Positions 46,721-58,331 are shown, numbered from the stretch's first letter. The stretch is 64,000 bases of DNA from Sphaerolaimus hirsutus (GCA_964036195.1 OZ038451.1:28165927-28229926); one strand, 5' to 3'. Translations and numbers: made by a program. Notes: a model not told the origin generated them from the letters alone.

Positions 46721-46886
46721 AGCACCCGAAGGGTACCCCCCAGCGCCCCCGCAAAAACCAACGGAAGTATACGACATGTCGGGAACTGATGAGCTGGCAT
46801 TCGGAGATGCTGATTTTGTTGAAGATGTGTTGTGGAGACCCCCACACCATTTTTGGGGGTGCGGCACAAATTTGCCGCCGCGCTAA
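46721..46886 (+). CDS. Candidate exon, proline-rich, related to 42758-42901
   Basis: A strong acceptor-like CCCCCCTCAG ends at 46720. In the same phase as the exon at 42758 the frame reads APEGYPPAPPQKPTEVYDMS, then GTDELAFGDADFVEDVLW, then stops at about 46886. The start APxxYPPxPP, the E-x-YD spacing and the acidic tail match the other candidate. No clean donor is evident (GTGTTG near 46827 is possible but changes phase). It may be an exon of the same gene, a duplicated exon or a decayed copy. No function is assigned. Confidence 0.3.
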
Positions 46887-47039
46887 ATTGAGCGTGAATG
46901 AGACATTCTGCCAATTGCGTGGAAATTTTGGCGTCGCTTTTCCATGGCGCCAAACGGATACTTAATTTGTGCCAAAGTCGCAAAATTTACCATCAAATCT
47001 GCCATCCCATAAAAAATGGCTAAAGCCAACAAAAAGTGG

Positions 47040-47990
47040 ACGCCATGTCCAAGCATGTATGCTTTTAAATGCAGAAAAGTAATATATCATAAATATCTTG
47101 CCATTTTAAGATTGAGCTATCAAAAGTAATATTTCATAAATATCTTGCCATTTTAAGATTGAGCTATCAAAAGAAGTATATCAAGGTTAATTTATACCTT
47201 TATTAATGGTATAGGCTATCAACACAGCAAATTGTATCACAAGGATACAATTTCACCAAACTTTTGCATGGCAGCGTGAATCAAAATAATAAAAAATACC
47301 AAAATAACAAAATATTACAAAAATTAAATTAAAATGTAAAAATAATCTATTTTGATTTGAATATAAATAAAATGAAAAAATAACGTAGATAAGAATAAAA
47401 TTAAAAAGCAAATAATTTAAAATGATATTAAGATATAAAGCTATAATCATATAAAAATATAATAAATTTTTTTTATTTATTTTTATTTAAAAAAAATCAA
47501 TTGTTTCTATTTTTTATACAAATAAATTTAACCTAACATCAAAATCATAAAAAACTTACCAAAATAAAAAGGTATTACAAAAATTTAATTAAAATATAAA
47601 AATAATCTTTTTTGATTTTAATATAAATAAAATTATAAAAATAAAGTAGATGAGAATAAAATTAAAAAGCAAATAATTTAAAATGATATAAAGATATAAA
47701 GATAAAAATATAATATAAAATTTTTTATTTATTTTGTTTTTCAAACAATAATCAGCAAAAAAATTTCCAAGTTTTTTTATACAAATAAAAATTTTAAATA
47801 AATAAATAAAAATTTTTAAAATTTTTAAATAAAATAAAATTTAATTACATAAACAATCTAAATTATTAATGTGAAAAAGTAAAATTAAAATTGCAAAAAT
47901 ATATAATAGAAAAACAACAAAATAAAATTTCAAATTATTCAAAGTTAATTAATTTAAAATTAAATTATCAAATCAAAAAAATAAAGGGTG
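47040..47990. repeat. Very AT-rich block with direct repeats
   Basis: A 66-bp unit (AAATATCTTGCCATTTTAAG, ATTGAGCTATCAAAAG) is repeated in tandem near 47085-47175. A unit of about 265 bp (ATCAAAATAATAAAAAATAC to AATTTAAAATGATATTAAGA) at about 47280 recurs, diverged, at about 47545. The block is almost free of G and C. It lies just left of the contig end. Confidence 0.75.
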
Positions 47991-48407
47991 CCACTCCATA
48001 ATGGCACACTTTGGTATCATAACCCTTGAAAAACCACATGGTGACAGTATGAAGCAATTATGAAGCATCAAGCAGCACTTTCAGCACTCATGCGTGTTTT
48101 ACACAAAACACGCAAAGTTGAATAACTTTTCTAAATCTTAACCAAAATTGGTGAAATGGGGCTCATATTTGAAAGCCCTCGTCCCTGCGCACATCAACAA
48201 ATTTTTTTTATTCCCTTGTTTGTATTCAATTTTTTTATTTATTCATGTTTGAAAACTTCAAACCACTACAGTCCTAAAGTGGGTGGAGCCTGTAAAAAAA
48301 TTTTTTATAAAATAATAAATTGCATCATATGCTCTTTCATATGAGCCATCACCCATGAAGATTGGTTGTGTTTTAGAGAAGTTATTACACTTTGAAGTTT
48401 TTCATCC

Positions 48408-48437
48408 CAACAACAACAACAACAACAAGAACAAGAA
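48408..48437. repeat. AAC/CAA microsatellite
   Basis: Run of CAA units followed by GAACAA. Simple repeat. Confidence 0.9.
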
Positions 48438-48723
48438 CAGCCCCTCAGAACGAAAATGTTGAATAACTTTTTTGAAACTATAACAATTGGTCTGAAAATT
48501 GAAGACATGGTAGTTCTCGACACGGGCTTTCCAACGGTATAAACGGTCTTATTATAGCTCATGGCATTCTGCAGTTATTTTAACTTCAATTATCGAATTT
48601 CCGCATTTAGGTGTGTCTGACCATATTATGGGTGGGTCGCTTGCGCCCTCCCTCGGCAGCGAAGGATGGCGCTGGCGCGCCCACCCCGATATTCCATTTG
48701 AAAAAACCTTACCACATCGCATA

Positions 48724-49100
48724 CCGTATTTTTCCGAAATACCCCCCCACATCCCCCCCCCAAAAGAACCTCTGGGCCCTGGGGCAGGAGTTTTGTAGAT
48801 TTGGACCCCGGCGGGGGTTCATATACCGCAAATCCTCGAATAAGACCCCCCTCGAATAACTACCCCCCCCTTATATAAGTCCCCCCTGCTGGCGGGGTGA
48901 GGAAAAAGTAACTCCCCCTTTTAAAAAAACTTCTCCCTCTGATGAAAAGGATACAATACAAAACTATAAAAGAATAGCAGCCTATGGCAGCGGCAGCAGA
49001 TACATAATGTGTATGCAGTGTATACACATAGTTTTGTTGTTGTTGGACTGTGAAATACCTGAATTACACGAGTTTATATACTGCATCTATACAATGTATT
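48724..49100. mobile_element. Two family A starts running into the gap
   Basis: TACCGTATTTTTCCGAAATA at 48722 and TACCGCAAATCCTCGAATAA near 48825 are both left ends followed by C-run modules (TCGAATAACTACCCCC). The right ends are not present before the N block. Confidence 0.55.
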
Positions 49101-49300
49101 NNNNNNNNNNNNNNNNNNNNNNNNNNNNNNNNNNNNNNNNNNNNNNNNNNNNNNNNNNNNNNNNNNNNNNNNNNNNNNNNNNNNNNNNNNNNNNNNNNNN
49201 NNNNNNNNNNNNNNNNNNNNNNNNNNNNNNNNNNNNNNNNNNNNNNNNNNNNNNNNNNNNNNNNNNNNNNNNNNNNNNNNNNNNNNNNNNNNNNNNNNNN
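49101..49300. other. Assembly gap, 200 N, at the inverted-repeat junction
   Basis: Exactly 200 N. The first base after it (49301) already pairs with about 45960 in inverted orientation. Confidence 0.99.
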
Positions 49301-49870
49301 TGAAAATACCGATTTTGTTCATTTTCCTTAGTTTAGACCGATCTGCATTCAGTCAAGTGCTGTCAAGTGGCAAAATTTCTGGCTATTTTTTGTGAGATGC
49401 ATGTTTCTATCTATTCATTCCATTGAATATGCTTTATCAACGAAATAAGAAGCCATTATTGTTCAAATTGAACACTACAAATTTACCATATGCCTAAAGT
49501 TCATATCCATCAGCATCAGCGGGAGGGGGGGGGGATTATTCAAGGTGGGTTGCTTTTTCCCACTCGTCTAACATGGGGATTATTCAAAAAAATCACCAAT
49601 TCGAGTGAATACGGTAATTACAACTTTGCCACTTTTCTTGTCACTTGTCTGGCGCTTGCCTACTGGTGGATAATTGATGTTATTCCTTTTTGAGGCTTTT
49701 TGTCAACTTATTTGCACTTACCTATTTTTTAACGTAAATAAAAAGTGTTCTATCGCTGAATAGACAATATGCGAAGCGTGTGAAACTTCATCAGTGATCA
49801 AATTCCTTTGTTAGATTCAGTGTGAATTTCTTTTCTAATGCATATAGGATGAAGTGACTTTTCTTTTAGA

Positions 49871-50253
49871 CACAGCAAAAAATGTGAGTGTGATGCGTCG
49901 GGACGCAGGCTGGATGCGCGTGAAGCGGCTCGCTTCCACACGCTTCCACACGCTTCACCAACGATCATTAGATTTGTGGTGAAGTGTCTTCCACACGCTT
50001 CACCTAGCTTCACCAACGCTTGACGGGCTTCCAAAAATTGTGGAAGACACTTCACGCCGCTTGGTGCTTCCACACGCTTCACTAACATATAGATTTGTGT
50101 GCCAGCACCAGGTTAAGAAGCGTGAAGTGTCTTCACGTAAAATTTCGTGAAGCGTGTGGAAGCGCAGAGCAAGTTTGTAAAGCGTCCGGAAGCGTCGGCG
50201 TGAAGACACTTCACGACGCTTCACCACGCATCCAAACATCGTTTTTTGCTGTG
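49871..50253. mobile_element. CACTA-like MITE with subterminal repeats, right arm only
   Basis: Ends CACAGCAAAAAATG and the inverted CGTTTTTTGCTGTG, with TSD AGA on both sides. The left arm shows the exact empty site (inverted TTTTAGATTGTCGGG). The 383 bp are filled with TTCCACACGCTTCAC words in both orientations, more than ten in all. CAC-start TIR, 3-bp TSD and subterminal repeats fit the CACTA/EnSpm group. Confidence 0.85.
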
Positions 50254-50820
50254 AGATCGTCGGGATCTTGAAATGTAGAATTTTTCATCCATCCGACACC
50301 GTTGTTAAGTGACGCAATTTCGAGCAAAGTTTCAAATTAAAAGTAAAGTAGAGGGGAAATAAAACTACTGAATTATAAGCGCCTTTTCTATCAAGTGAAG
50401 ATTGAAATGCATTGCATACAGTTTGAGGGAGCCACATTGTCTGAGGTTCATTAAGTACGAAAATACCGTGCGCCCTTGTAAGGATGAAAAAAAACGATTT
50501 TTAACAACGCCGTTTTTTAAATAAAACTTTTTTTTTGCAAAAGCTCCCAACATTCCAACGAGAATCTTCGAACAGCTAGCAGTGGAAGCATCTGTAAAAC
50601 AGCAACAACAAATACTTCCCAGGCATTTTTTCAAGTTTTATAACAGTGTATGTAAAGTAAACATATGTCTATTTTTATGTGAATATATGACGTCCACATG
50701 CTAAATCATATTATCATACACATTTAGGGAACATTTGATCACACATCACGAGAATGGATCTGGTGCGAAATTTAATTGGCCCGACACATTTTTATCGTGC
50801 CACCGAATCGATTGTGCCTA

Positions 50821-51239
50821 CCGTATTTCCTCAAAATACCCCCTGGGGTTTACTTTTTCAGAGTGAGAATTTTGAGTGGCGGGGGTTATACGAGGTGGGG
50901 TATTTCAAGGGGGGCTATTATTTCGCCAGAAAGTTTTCGAACTCCCAGTACTAATTTGTTTCTTTTTAACGTATGCAGACGTAGAAAAATAAGCACAATA
51001 TAAACAAATATGCAACAATAAGCACTAAGTAAATATAATAGTCTATAGACTATAGTCTATATGTTCTTACTTAACACTATTATTGCTTTTCACGTGTGTT
51101 CGGCATTGCCCGGATCACTAAAGCGCAGCTTTTTGTAATTTACGAACGCTTTACACAATTTGGGGGGTATTTCAAGAGGGGGGGGGGGTTATAACTTAAT
51201 AGTGTCCATTTTGAGGGGGGTTATTTCGAGGATATACGG
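50821..51239. mobile_element. TA-TSD MITE, family A, subfamily VI (right-arm partner)
   Basis: CCGTATTTCCTCAAAATACC to TTTCGAGGATATACGG with TA flanks, inverted partner of 44229-44643. It keeps TATAGACTATAGTCTATA. Confidence 0.88.
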
Positions 51240-51569
51240 TACACACATTAGTTTTCTACCGAAATTCTGGTAAAAAATTTAATTTCATGCTCCAGCTTCT
51301 AACTACCGGAGGAGATACCGGTATTTAGGAATTTCGGTAGAAAACTAGTGTGTAGCGCCGAAGCGCTTCCGATCGTCAACTCAGAATCGGGAAGCGTATT
51401 TTTTTTCTCGTCGCTGCATGAATCGGGTTGCCCGAAAAAAGTGTCGGCAAATCAAATCCCGTCCCTGCATCTAGCGCTCCGAATCCAAAATGTCCCTGTT
51501 TTGGCGGGGCCACACTGATTTTATTCTTTCCCACGGTTATTGGCGTTTGATCAGTTGAGCGCCCTTTTC

Positions 51570-52068
51570 CAGAGTTGTTAAAAGTACCGAACTTTTTTCA
51601 AAGTATACGTAAACGTAAAGTATTTATTTTTTTACTCACCCCTTGAGTACAGAAAACGTTACTTAAATTTTTTTTACTTTTACTCGTGAGTAACGTACTT
51701 TTCTCCGCAGAAAACGTAAACGTGAGTACTTTTGAGAAAGGACGCCTAAATTTTCGAGAAATATCGCTCAAAATCAGTCATTTTCATAAGTTTTTGACTA
51801 TTTTACGCAATTTTTCACTATATTTTTGGTTCTATACACATTTTCGACGAGTTTCCGTATTTTTAGCTCATTTTCTCCCTTTTTCCCTTCTATGCCTTTA
51901 AAAACCTATAAAAAACGATCTAAAGTACGTTTTCTGTACTCGAGTACTTTCAAAAAGTATACGTAAAAGCGAGTACCAGAACTTTTTTCGGAGGAAACGT
52001 AAACGTATTTACTCTGTACTCGAGTATCGTATTTATCGAGTAAAAGTAAATACGTTTGACCAACTATG
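51570..52068. mobile_element. hAT-like MITE, family T (right-arm partner)
   Basis: CAGAGTTGTTAAAAGTACCG to ACGTTTGACCAACTATG, inverted partner of 43324-43821 with a TSD of the CCTTTTTC type. Confidence 0.9.
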
Positions 52069-52439
52069 CCTTTTTCCCCGCTGCCTGAATCTTTCTTCAA
52101 GTATGATTTGTTTTTGTTTCTATCCTGGGTGTTTTTTAAAAATTTACATTGATTTTTATATTGTTTTTGTATTCTAAATTTTGTATTTGGGAAAATTTTG
52201 ATTACAGGTGATTGTTAAAAAAAAGTTATCATCGGCCATTTAGCGTTTAAGGATCTGAAAATTTAGCACGAAATATTTAGGTATTTATTTATGGATTTCC
52301 CCCACCTTATTCCAGATATGCGGCCATTCTCAGACTGTGTAAAATGCCTTGTAAAATGTCAAATGCCATGCAAAGTGTTAAAACACATGTAAATGTCATA
52401 TGCCATGCAAAGTGTTAAAACTCATGTAAAATGCCCTGG

Positions 52440-53071
52440 GGCCAGATTTAATACTCCCTACAGATTTGTAGGGTAGGGCGTACGCCCGACAGATTTTTTA
52501 AAGTTTAGCCGCATCGACGCACATGCACCAAGAGCAAGGCAGTTTGTAAAATATACGAAACCATCCTTTAAGGTTGCCGATATTGCAATATGACGTATAT
52601 CACTTCGATTTTGGCCCGGAAATAACGATTTCGTCATTTCTTGGCCGTCTGCCAATTCGTTTTTTATTTTATTTTGTCGGGCGGGTGACTCGCGTAAGTC
52701 GCGCTTTTGTGTAGTCAGGTGGTCACTTTTTTAGTGTTCACTGTCTGCAACAGAAACCATGAGGGCAGCGACAAGAAAGAAATGCATGCACGAGCGTACA
52801 AAAGCGCGACTTATGCGAGTAACCCGCCCGACAAAATAAAATAAAAAACGAATTGGCAGACGGCCAAGAAATGACGAAATCGTTATTTCCGGGCCAAAAT
52901 CGAAGTGATATACGTCATATTGCAATATCGGCAACCTTAAGGGATGGTTTCGTATATTTTACAAACCGCCTTGCCCTCGGTGCATGTGCGTCGATGCGGC
53001 TGAACTTAAAAAAATCTATCGGGCGTACACCCTACCCTACAAATCTGTAGGGAGTATTAAATCTGGCCCCT
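52440..53071. mobile_element. Foldback element, arms about 280 bp, right arm only
   Basis: GGCCAGATTTAATACTCCCT is mirrored by AGGGAGTATTAAATCTGGCC. The arms continue through GGCGTACGCCCGACAGATTT, CGTATATCACTTCGATTTTG and CGACTTATGCGAGTAACCCG to a centre near 52750. The left arm has an empty site at GCCCTGAAAAAT. The TSD is short and ambiguous (CTG or CCTGG). Each arm contains the same 65-codon frame starting MADGQEMTKSLFPGQNRSDI in opposite orientations, which I treat as a by-product of symmetry. Confidence 0.8.
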
Positions 53072-53163
53072 GGAAAACATCAAAATTTCTTTCCTTTTTA
53101 CTGGAAATTCGACATTTCACAGGGTCTGCGATTGGCACCAGAATTCAATTTTCGTAAACTCAC

Positions 53164-53316
53164 TCCATATCCTGTACATCCACACTTTTCTCTTTTTCAT
53201 CAATTTCTTGCTTGTTAGGCGCAAAGGCAACCCCCGAATCTCCGATACTTTCGTCATTATCGTAAAATTCCACTGGCGGCAAAGTTGGCAACGGCGGGGG
53301 GTAGTTTTTTGGCGCC
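53164..53316 (-). CDS. Candidate internal exon, proline-rich then acidic (right arm)
   Basis: Partner of 42758-42901 on the minus strand, 153 bp, bounded by the same CCCAG and GTGAGT. Reads APKNYPPPLPTLPPVEFYDN, then DESIGDSGVAFAPNKQEIDE, then KEKSVDVQDM. The 9-bp length difference from the other arm keeps frame. If the arms are two haplotypes, these are alleles of one exon. Protein unknown. Confidence 0.35.
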
Positions 53317-53342
53317 CTGGGACCAGATTCAATAATTACTAG

Positions 53343-53549
53343 AGACACTAGTTTACAAATGAAGTTTTTATAATTCAGTCAACTCATAAATCAGCCTTGA
53401 ATACGTTTGAGTTACTGGAATGAGTTATTTTCACTCTCCGTCAACTATAGTTGACGAACTCCCAATTCCAGCAAACTCAAATGCCATTCAATGATCATTT
53501 ATGAGTTGACTGAAGTTTTTAGTTGACTGGAAGTAAACTAGTGTGTGAT
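53343..53549. mobile_element. Palindromic MITE, family B, uninterrupted partner
   Basis: GACACTAGTTTACAAATGAA, AACTCATAAATCAGCCTTGA, CCGTCAACTATAGTTGACG, mirrored to AAGTAAACTAGTGTGTGATG. It provides the empty site for the family A insertion at 42184-42546. Confidence 0.8.
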
Positions 53550-53700
53550 GCTCCAGTTACGACGAAAGGCGCCCGTCACGCGAGCATAAGGCGCTTATAG
53601 GGTATAGGGCGCCTTCTAATTGGATTTGGACCCTAGCGGTGATGGGTTGAGTGTGATTGTTTCGGGATTTAGGTAAGTGTAAAATTTTTGCGATGTAGTA

Positions 53701-53964
53701 CCGTATTTCCTCGAATTACCCCCCGGGGGTTGGTTTTTTCAGAGTGAAAATTTTGAGAGACAAACGTGAAAAATGCAACAATAACCACCATTTATGAGTT
53801 TTTACAGCCTTATATAAGGATGTAGATGGTAAATATAAACGATGTTCTAACGTAACACAGTAAGTGTTTTGAACGTCTGTTATGCATTTCCCGGACCACA
53901 AATTCATAGTGCCCATTTTGAGGGGGGTATTTCGAGGGGGGGGGGGTATTTCGAGGAAATACGG
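53701..53964. mobile_element. TA-TSD MITE, family A, subfamily III (right-arm partner)
   Basis: CCGTATTTCCTCGAATTACC to TATTTCGAGGAAATACGG, partner of 41781-42032. Confidence 0.9.
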
Positions 53965-55366
53965 TAGTTGTTTTTTTATCGGGCTGAAACTATGACATCC
54001 AATTTTCATCACATCGATTTGATTCTACTTAGGTTAATTGAATACATTGTTGCCAAATATCTGCTCTCTTGTTATCGAAAACCCAAAAAACCAAACCAAC
54101 TTTTATCGAAAACCGTGACAAATTTTTCGAAATGCGCGCCCGCGCAATATTTTTTATTTTAATATTTTTTTCTGGATACTTCACACCAAATTTTGTGTGA
54201 AATCAGTGCTGTAAAAAATTTGAAATAACCTACTTTATTTGTAAAATTAAATATGGAAATAAATACATGTAACGAAAAGGTTCAGTTATCGTTTGACCAG
54301 TTCCTATCAATATCACTTACCACTGCCGTCACAATGTTCGAGTTGACTGGTTATTTGTAAACGCTATTTTCCAGTTGACTGATTTGTATTTACCTGCAAA
54401 TTACCCCTCCCTGACAAATTTGATCGCACGGCTCAGTGTTGTTGTACATGAAAAAGTAGCCCGCACAATTTTCACATTCCTCCCTGCTACAGGGCTCGTT
54501 TTCAATCGCTGAGGTGTTTCAAAAGTTTTGGGACAGTTCCCTGGCGTAGTGAAATGAAAGCGCCATGGCGCTGGCGCCATTCAGAAGCGCCAAAGCAAAA
54601 GGCGCCATGGCGATTTTGCAGTGACGTTATTGGCGCTTTGCGTTGGAGGTTGGAAGTGTTGCATAGTGCTTTTGGCGCTTGGCGCCAATTTTCTCTGGCG
54701 CCGTTGGCGCTTGGCACCATGGCACCTTTGGCAATTTTAGAAGCCACAGTAGGTTTCATGAATGACAACATTATTTTTTCAACTGCAATACAGAAAATAA
54801 AACATAGCCTTTTAATCTCTTTCTGCATCTGTATCTCCATTTATCTCCACAACATTTCTTTTTAATAGATAAATTTCAGTTTTCCTACTTCCTGATACAT
54901 TATTGTATTTTGCATTTTTTACTTTTACTTTTCACTCACATTTGACATTAGCGATTGTGTATATAAATACAGTAAAAGTTATGACAATATTAGCCACTGC
55001 CGGGTAAGAGGACATTTTTAACTAGGTATTTTTCTCGTTTTTTTTAAAACTCGTTTTCAGTTCTTAATGATATTTAAGTACATTTATGTACGTTTTTACT
55101 TATAGTTGATAAGGTATTTCCAGTTGTACCCTTTTCAAAGTCTATTCACACGAAAAATTTACCATTCAGAACTTTGATCTTACATCCTTTGTGATGCAAA
55201 AATGGCCACTGTGAATTTTCTCACATCAAAATAACCTTTTTCACGCCTTCCGTAATGTGTGTGATTCATTGCAACATTATTGTCTCAACAGATATCAGGT
55301 TCAATAACGATGTTATGGCGCCATAGCGCCATTTGTGGGCGCCAAATGGCGCCGTGACATCGCCAC

Positions 55367-55606
55367 GGGGCAGGCCTGATACGCACATTTGCCCGTTACG
55401 CACATTTGCCCGTTACGCACATTTGCCCGTTATTTCACTTGACACTTTTTCAAGTGATTTTCAGATAAGAGTGAAGTGATAAAATTCACTAATGTCATTG
55501 CGCAGCGTTTTTCACTTCACTCATATCTGAAAATCACTTGAAAAAGTGTCAAGTGAAAAAACGGGCAAATGTGCGTAACGGGCAGATGTGCGTATCAGTG
55601 CACCCC
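55367..55606. mobile_element. MULE-like hairpin MITE (right-arm partner)
   Basis: GGGGCAGGCCTGATACGCAC to mirrored CGTATCAGTGCACCCC, with 9-bp TSD CATCGCCAC / CATCGCAAC. One GCACATTTGCCCGTTAC unit is duplicated relative to 40144-40370. Confidence 0.85.
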
Positions 55607-57035
55607 CATCGCAACTCCCACCCAGACCCTGTATTCAAAGTGCCCAAACTCAGGAAAAGCGTCAAAAGTGATGTAAAATGCGCTCAAATATGTTAAACGA
55701 CTGGTAAAAAATAAAGAAAATGAAAATTGACATTTTACAGTGCATTTTACATGACTTTTGACGCTTTGCGTTACATTTTACATTTTACGGGGTTTGGTAC
55801 ATATTTCGAAAGGGCGCCCTGTGACGCTTGGCGACATTGAATGAGTAAACAATGGCGCCAGCGATTCCCATCGTTTTATGGCGCCATTTCTGTTCCCTTA
55901 AATCCCCAACCTAAATTGTTCCCCAACCTAAATATAACAATAAAAATTGTCGCAGTCCGGTCCGGTTCGCGGTCGAGCCTCTATCAATCGCGGTCGTTCA
56001 GCGGGCGCAGATTTGGACCGTCTACAAGTGGGCAAACTGATGACTTTTGAGTTGACGCCTGGCGCTTGGCGAACTCCGCCCCGCGAACTCCCCCCCCCCG
56101 ATTAGTGATTTGTAATTTTGGATGGGATCTGTGGAGTTGAAGTAAATGCATTTTTGTTTAACGTAATATTTTTTGTTGCTTTTCTGGTGGTGTGGGATTT
56201 GTTTTTCGTTTTTTTTTTTTAATTCGTGAACTAAATTTGCGGTAGTGTGTAAGTTTGTAGGCATTGGTGAGGCAAATTTGAGATCTGGGGAACGCCTTGA
56301 TTCAACCAAATAATCACATTGGCTATTAGTATTCAGTGCCGGCATTAAAATTCTAATGCGGAAGTTTCCCAGGTTTCCTAAGGCACCGTGGAAGGTCCAC
56401 TGGATAGACATGTGCAAAACTACCTGTGCAAAGTCATATCAGCGTAAGAAAACTTTTCTACACCGATTTGAAAATCGCAATTACAGCGTTGGTATGACGT
56501 ATACAACTATAATTCAAACATAACATCGACAAACCAAACATTGGTGTTACTTTTTACACATTTATGATTTTGCAATTACTGTTTTGCATATGCAATGAAA
56601 CGTTCTTGCAAGTTATAGCTTGTTCACTTATATTTTAGATTACTGTGTATCTTGCATTTCAATTTTTTTATGATTTTCTTATGTGGTTGCCGTTGCGCTT
56701 GTGGAGAAACAGGTACCGTATAGTCTTATAAATATAATCACCCCCCATTCGGAACGCCCCCCCCCTCGAATAAATCCCCCTCCTGCCAGCGATGAGTGAA
56801 AAATCACTTTTACACATATCCCCAGTTTGACTCGAACTCGAATGATGGATAACGAAAAAGATTTTATGAATGTTCGAATTTAAATGCAATATAATTTTTC
56901 ATTTTTTTGGTGAGTAGTGGTGGGTGTAGAAAAGCACTGTCGAAATTGTGAGAACACATTCAACATTAGCTAATTGGTTTATTATTTACATCGAAATGCA
57001 GACATAGGCAGGTAGTCATCAAAATTAGCTACTTA

Positions 57036-57301
57036 CCGTATTATTTCGAATACCCCCCCCCCTCGAATGCTCCTTGGTCTTTTCGGGATATTTGGATTGT
57101 TCAAATATCATGTTATGATTAATTAAAAAATTTAACGATATTTAATTTTTAAGTATGTATTTTGTCTTTGGTAAAATAGTTATGGAAAATCCTGATGCAA
57201 GCCCCACCACACAGAATCCCTTTGAATAACTCCCCCCCCCCCCCCACAAAAAGTGTCTGCCGCAAAAATAGATATCTGGGTGCATATTCAAGAATATACG
57301 G
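57036..57301. mobile_element. Family A element, uninterrupted partner of 38025-38720
   Basis: CCGTATTATTTCGAATACCC to TATTCAAGAATATACGG, TA flanks. It contains the empty TA site CAGATATCTATTTT (inverted) that is filled in the left arm. Confidence 0.8.
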
Positions 57302-58066
57302 TACGTGGGTGGGCATTTTTTATACAAAATAGTCTTTAACGCTATGTAAATATTCCCAGTGCATTGATTCGAAAATGGCGTTGCCCTTTGACGAAAGTAT
57401 CTTAGAATGTCTACTTTAATGCCTAAATAGATAATTGGAACTTGGACTTACGTAGATTTTATAAATATCATGTTCACTGAGGCAAAAAAAATCGCTTGAT
57501 AGCTTTTTCCAGTTCACTTAATCGGCTACGATTTTGTCACTTTTATCGTGGGAAGTACATGGATTTTATTTACTTTATATTGTAGTTGTGTTTTTAGAGT
57601 AAATATAATTTTAGCCATTTTTATTTCAGTTTTAAATCAACATTAGAATTTTTTATGTGGACATAAGTTACCTTTTACCTAACTTACGTTTACCTCATTT
57701 TCTAGTCAAATAAATAACTACCTATCTGGTGTTAAATCCCGCAAATGTATAAGTGGCAAGAGAAGTGATTACGGTATACTCGGGAACCGCAAAGTATGCG
57801 CAGAATCCTACCATAATTTAATGAATACAATCTTGTGATAAATTTCGTAATTAATTTTGCCATAGTAAAAACGAAATATTATTATGAAAAAACCTGTATA
57901 ATTTTGGTTAATTATTCAGATGGATTATGGTAGGTTTCCATACTAAGTGGTATGTCCGCAGAGCATACATAAGTAAAGCTATATATCAGCTGAGGCAAAT
58001 GATAAGTAAACTTCTGAGGGCAGTCCAGCACTTTGTAAAGTGTAAAGTCGTTAAATACCACAAATA

Positions 58067-58331
58067 CCGTATTTCCTCGAATTACCCCCCGGGGGTTTTA
58101 TTTTTTCAGAGTGACAATTTTGAGAGAACAACGTGAAAAATGCAACAATAACCACCATTTATAAGTTTTTACAGTCTTATATAAGGATGTAGATGGTATA
58201 AACGATGTTCTAACGTAACACAGTAAGTGTTTTGAACGTCTGTTATGCATTTCCCGGACCACAAATTCATAGTTCCCATTTTGAGTGGAGGGGGGTATTT
58301 CGAGGGGGGGGGTATTTCGAGTAAAATACGG
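58067..58331. mobile_element. TA-TSD MITE, family A, subfamily III, right arm only
   Basis: CCGTATTTCCTCGAATTACC to TTTCGAGTAAAATACGG. The flanks ACCACAAA-TA and TA-GGTATAAC join with a single TA in the left arm (near 37017-37030, inverted CGCAAATAGGTATAAC). Exact empty site. Confidence 0.95.

Noticed and set aside
49900-50240. CRISPR-like spaced repeats in the TTCCACACGCTTCAC block
   Set aside because: The words occur in both orientations with irregular, tiny spacers, lie inside an element with TIR and TSD, and the DNA is eukaryotic.
56022-56417. 131-codon minus-strand frame in the right arm
   Set aside because: The left-arm counterpart (39360-39700) breaks the same frame, and the composition is not protein-like, so it is not conserved between the two copies.
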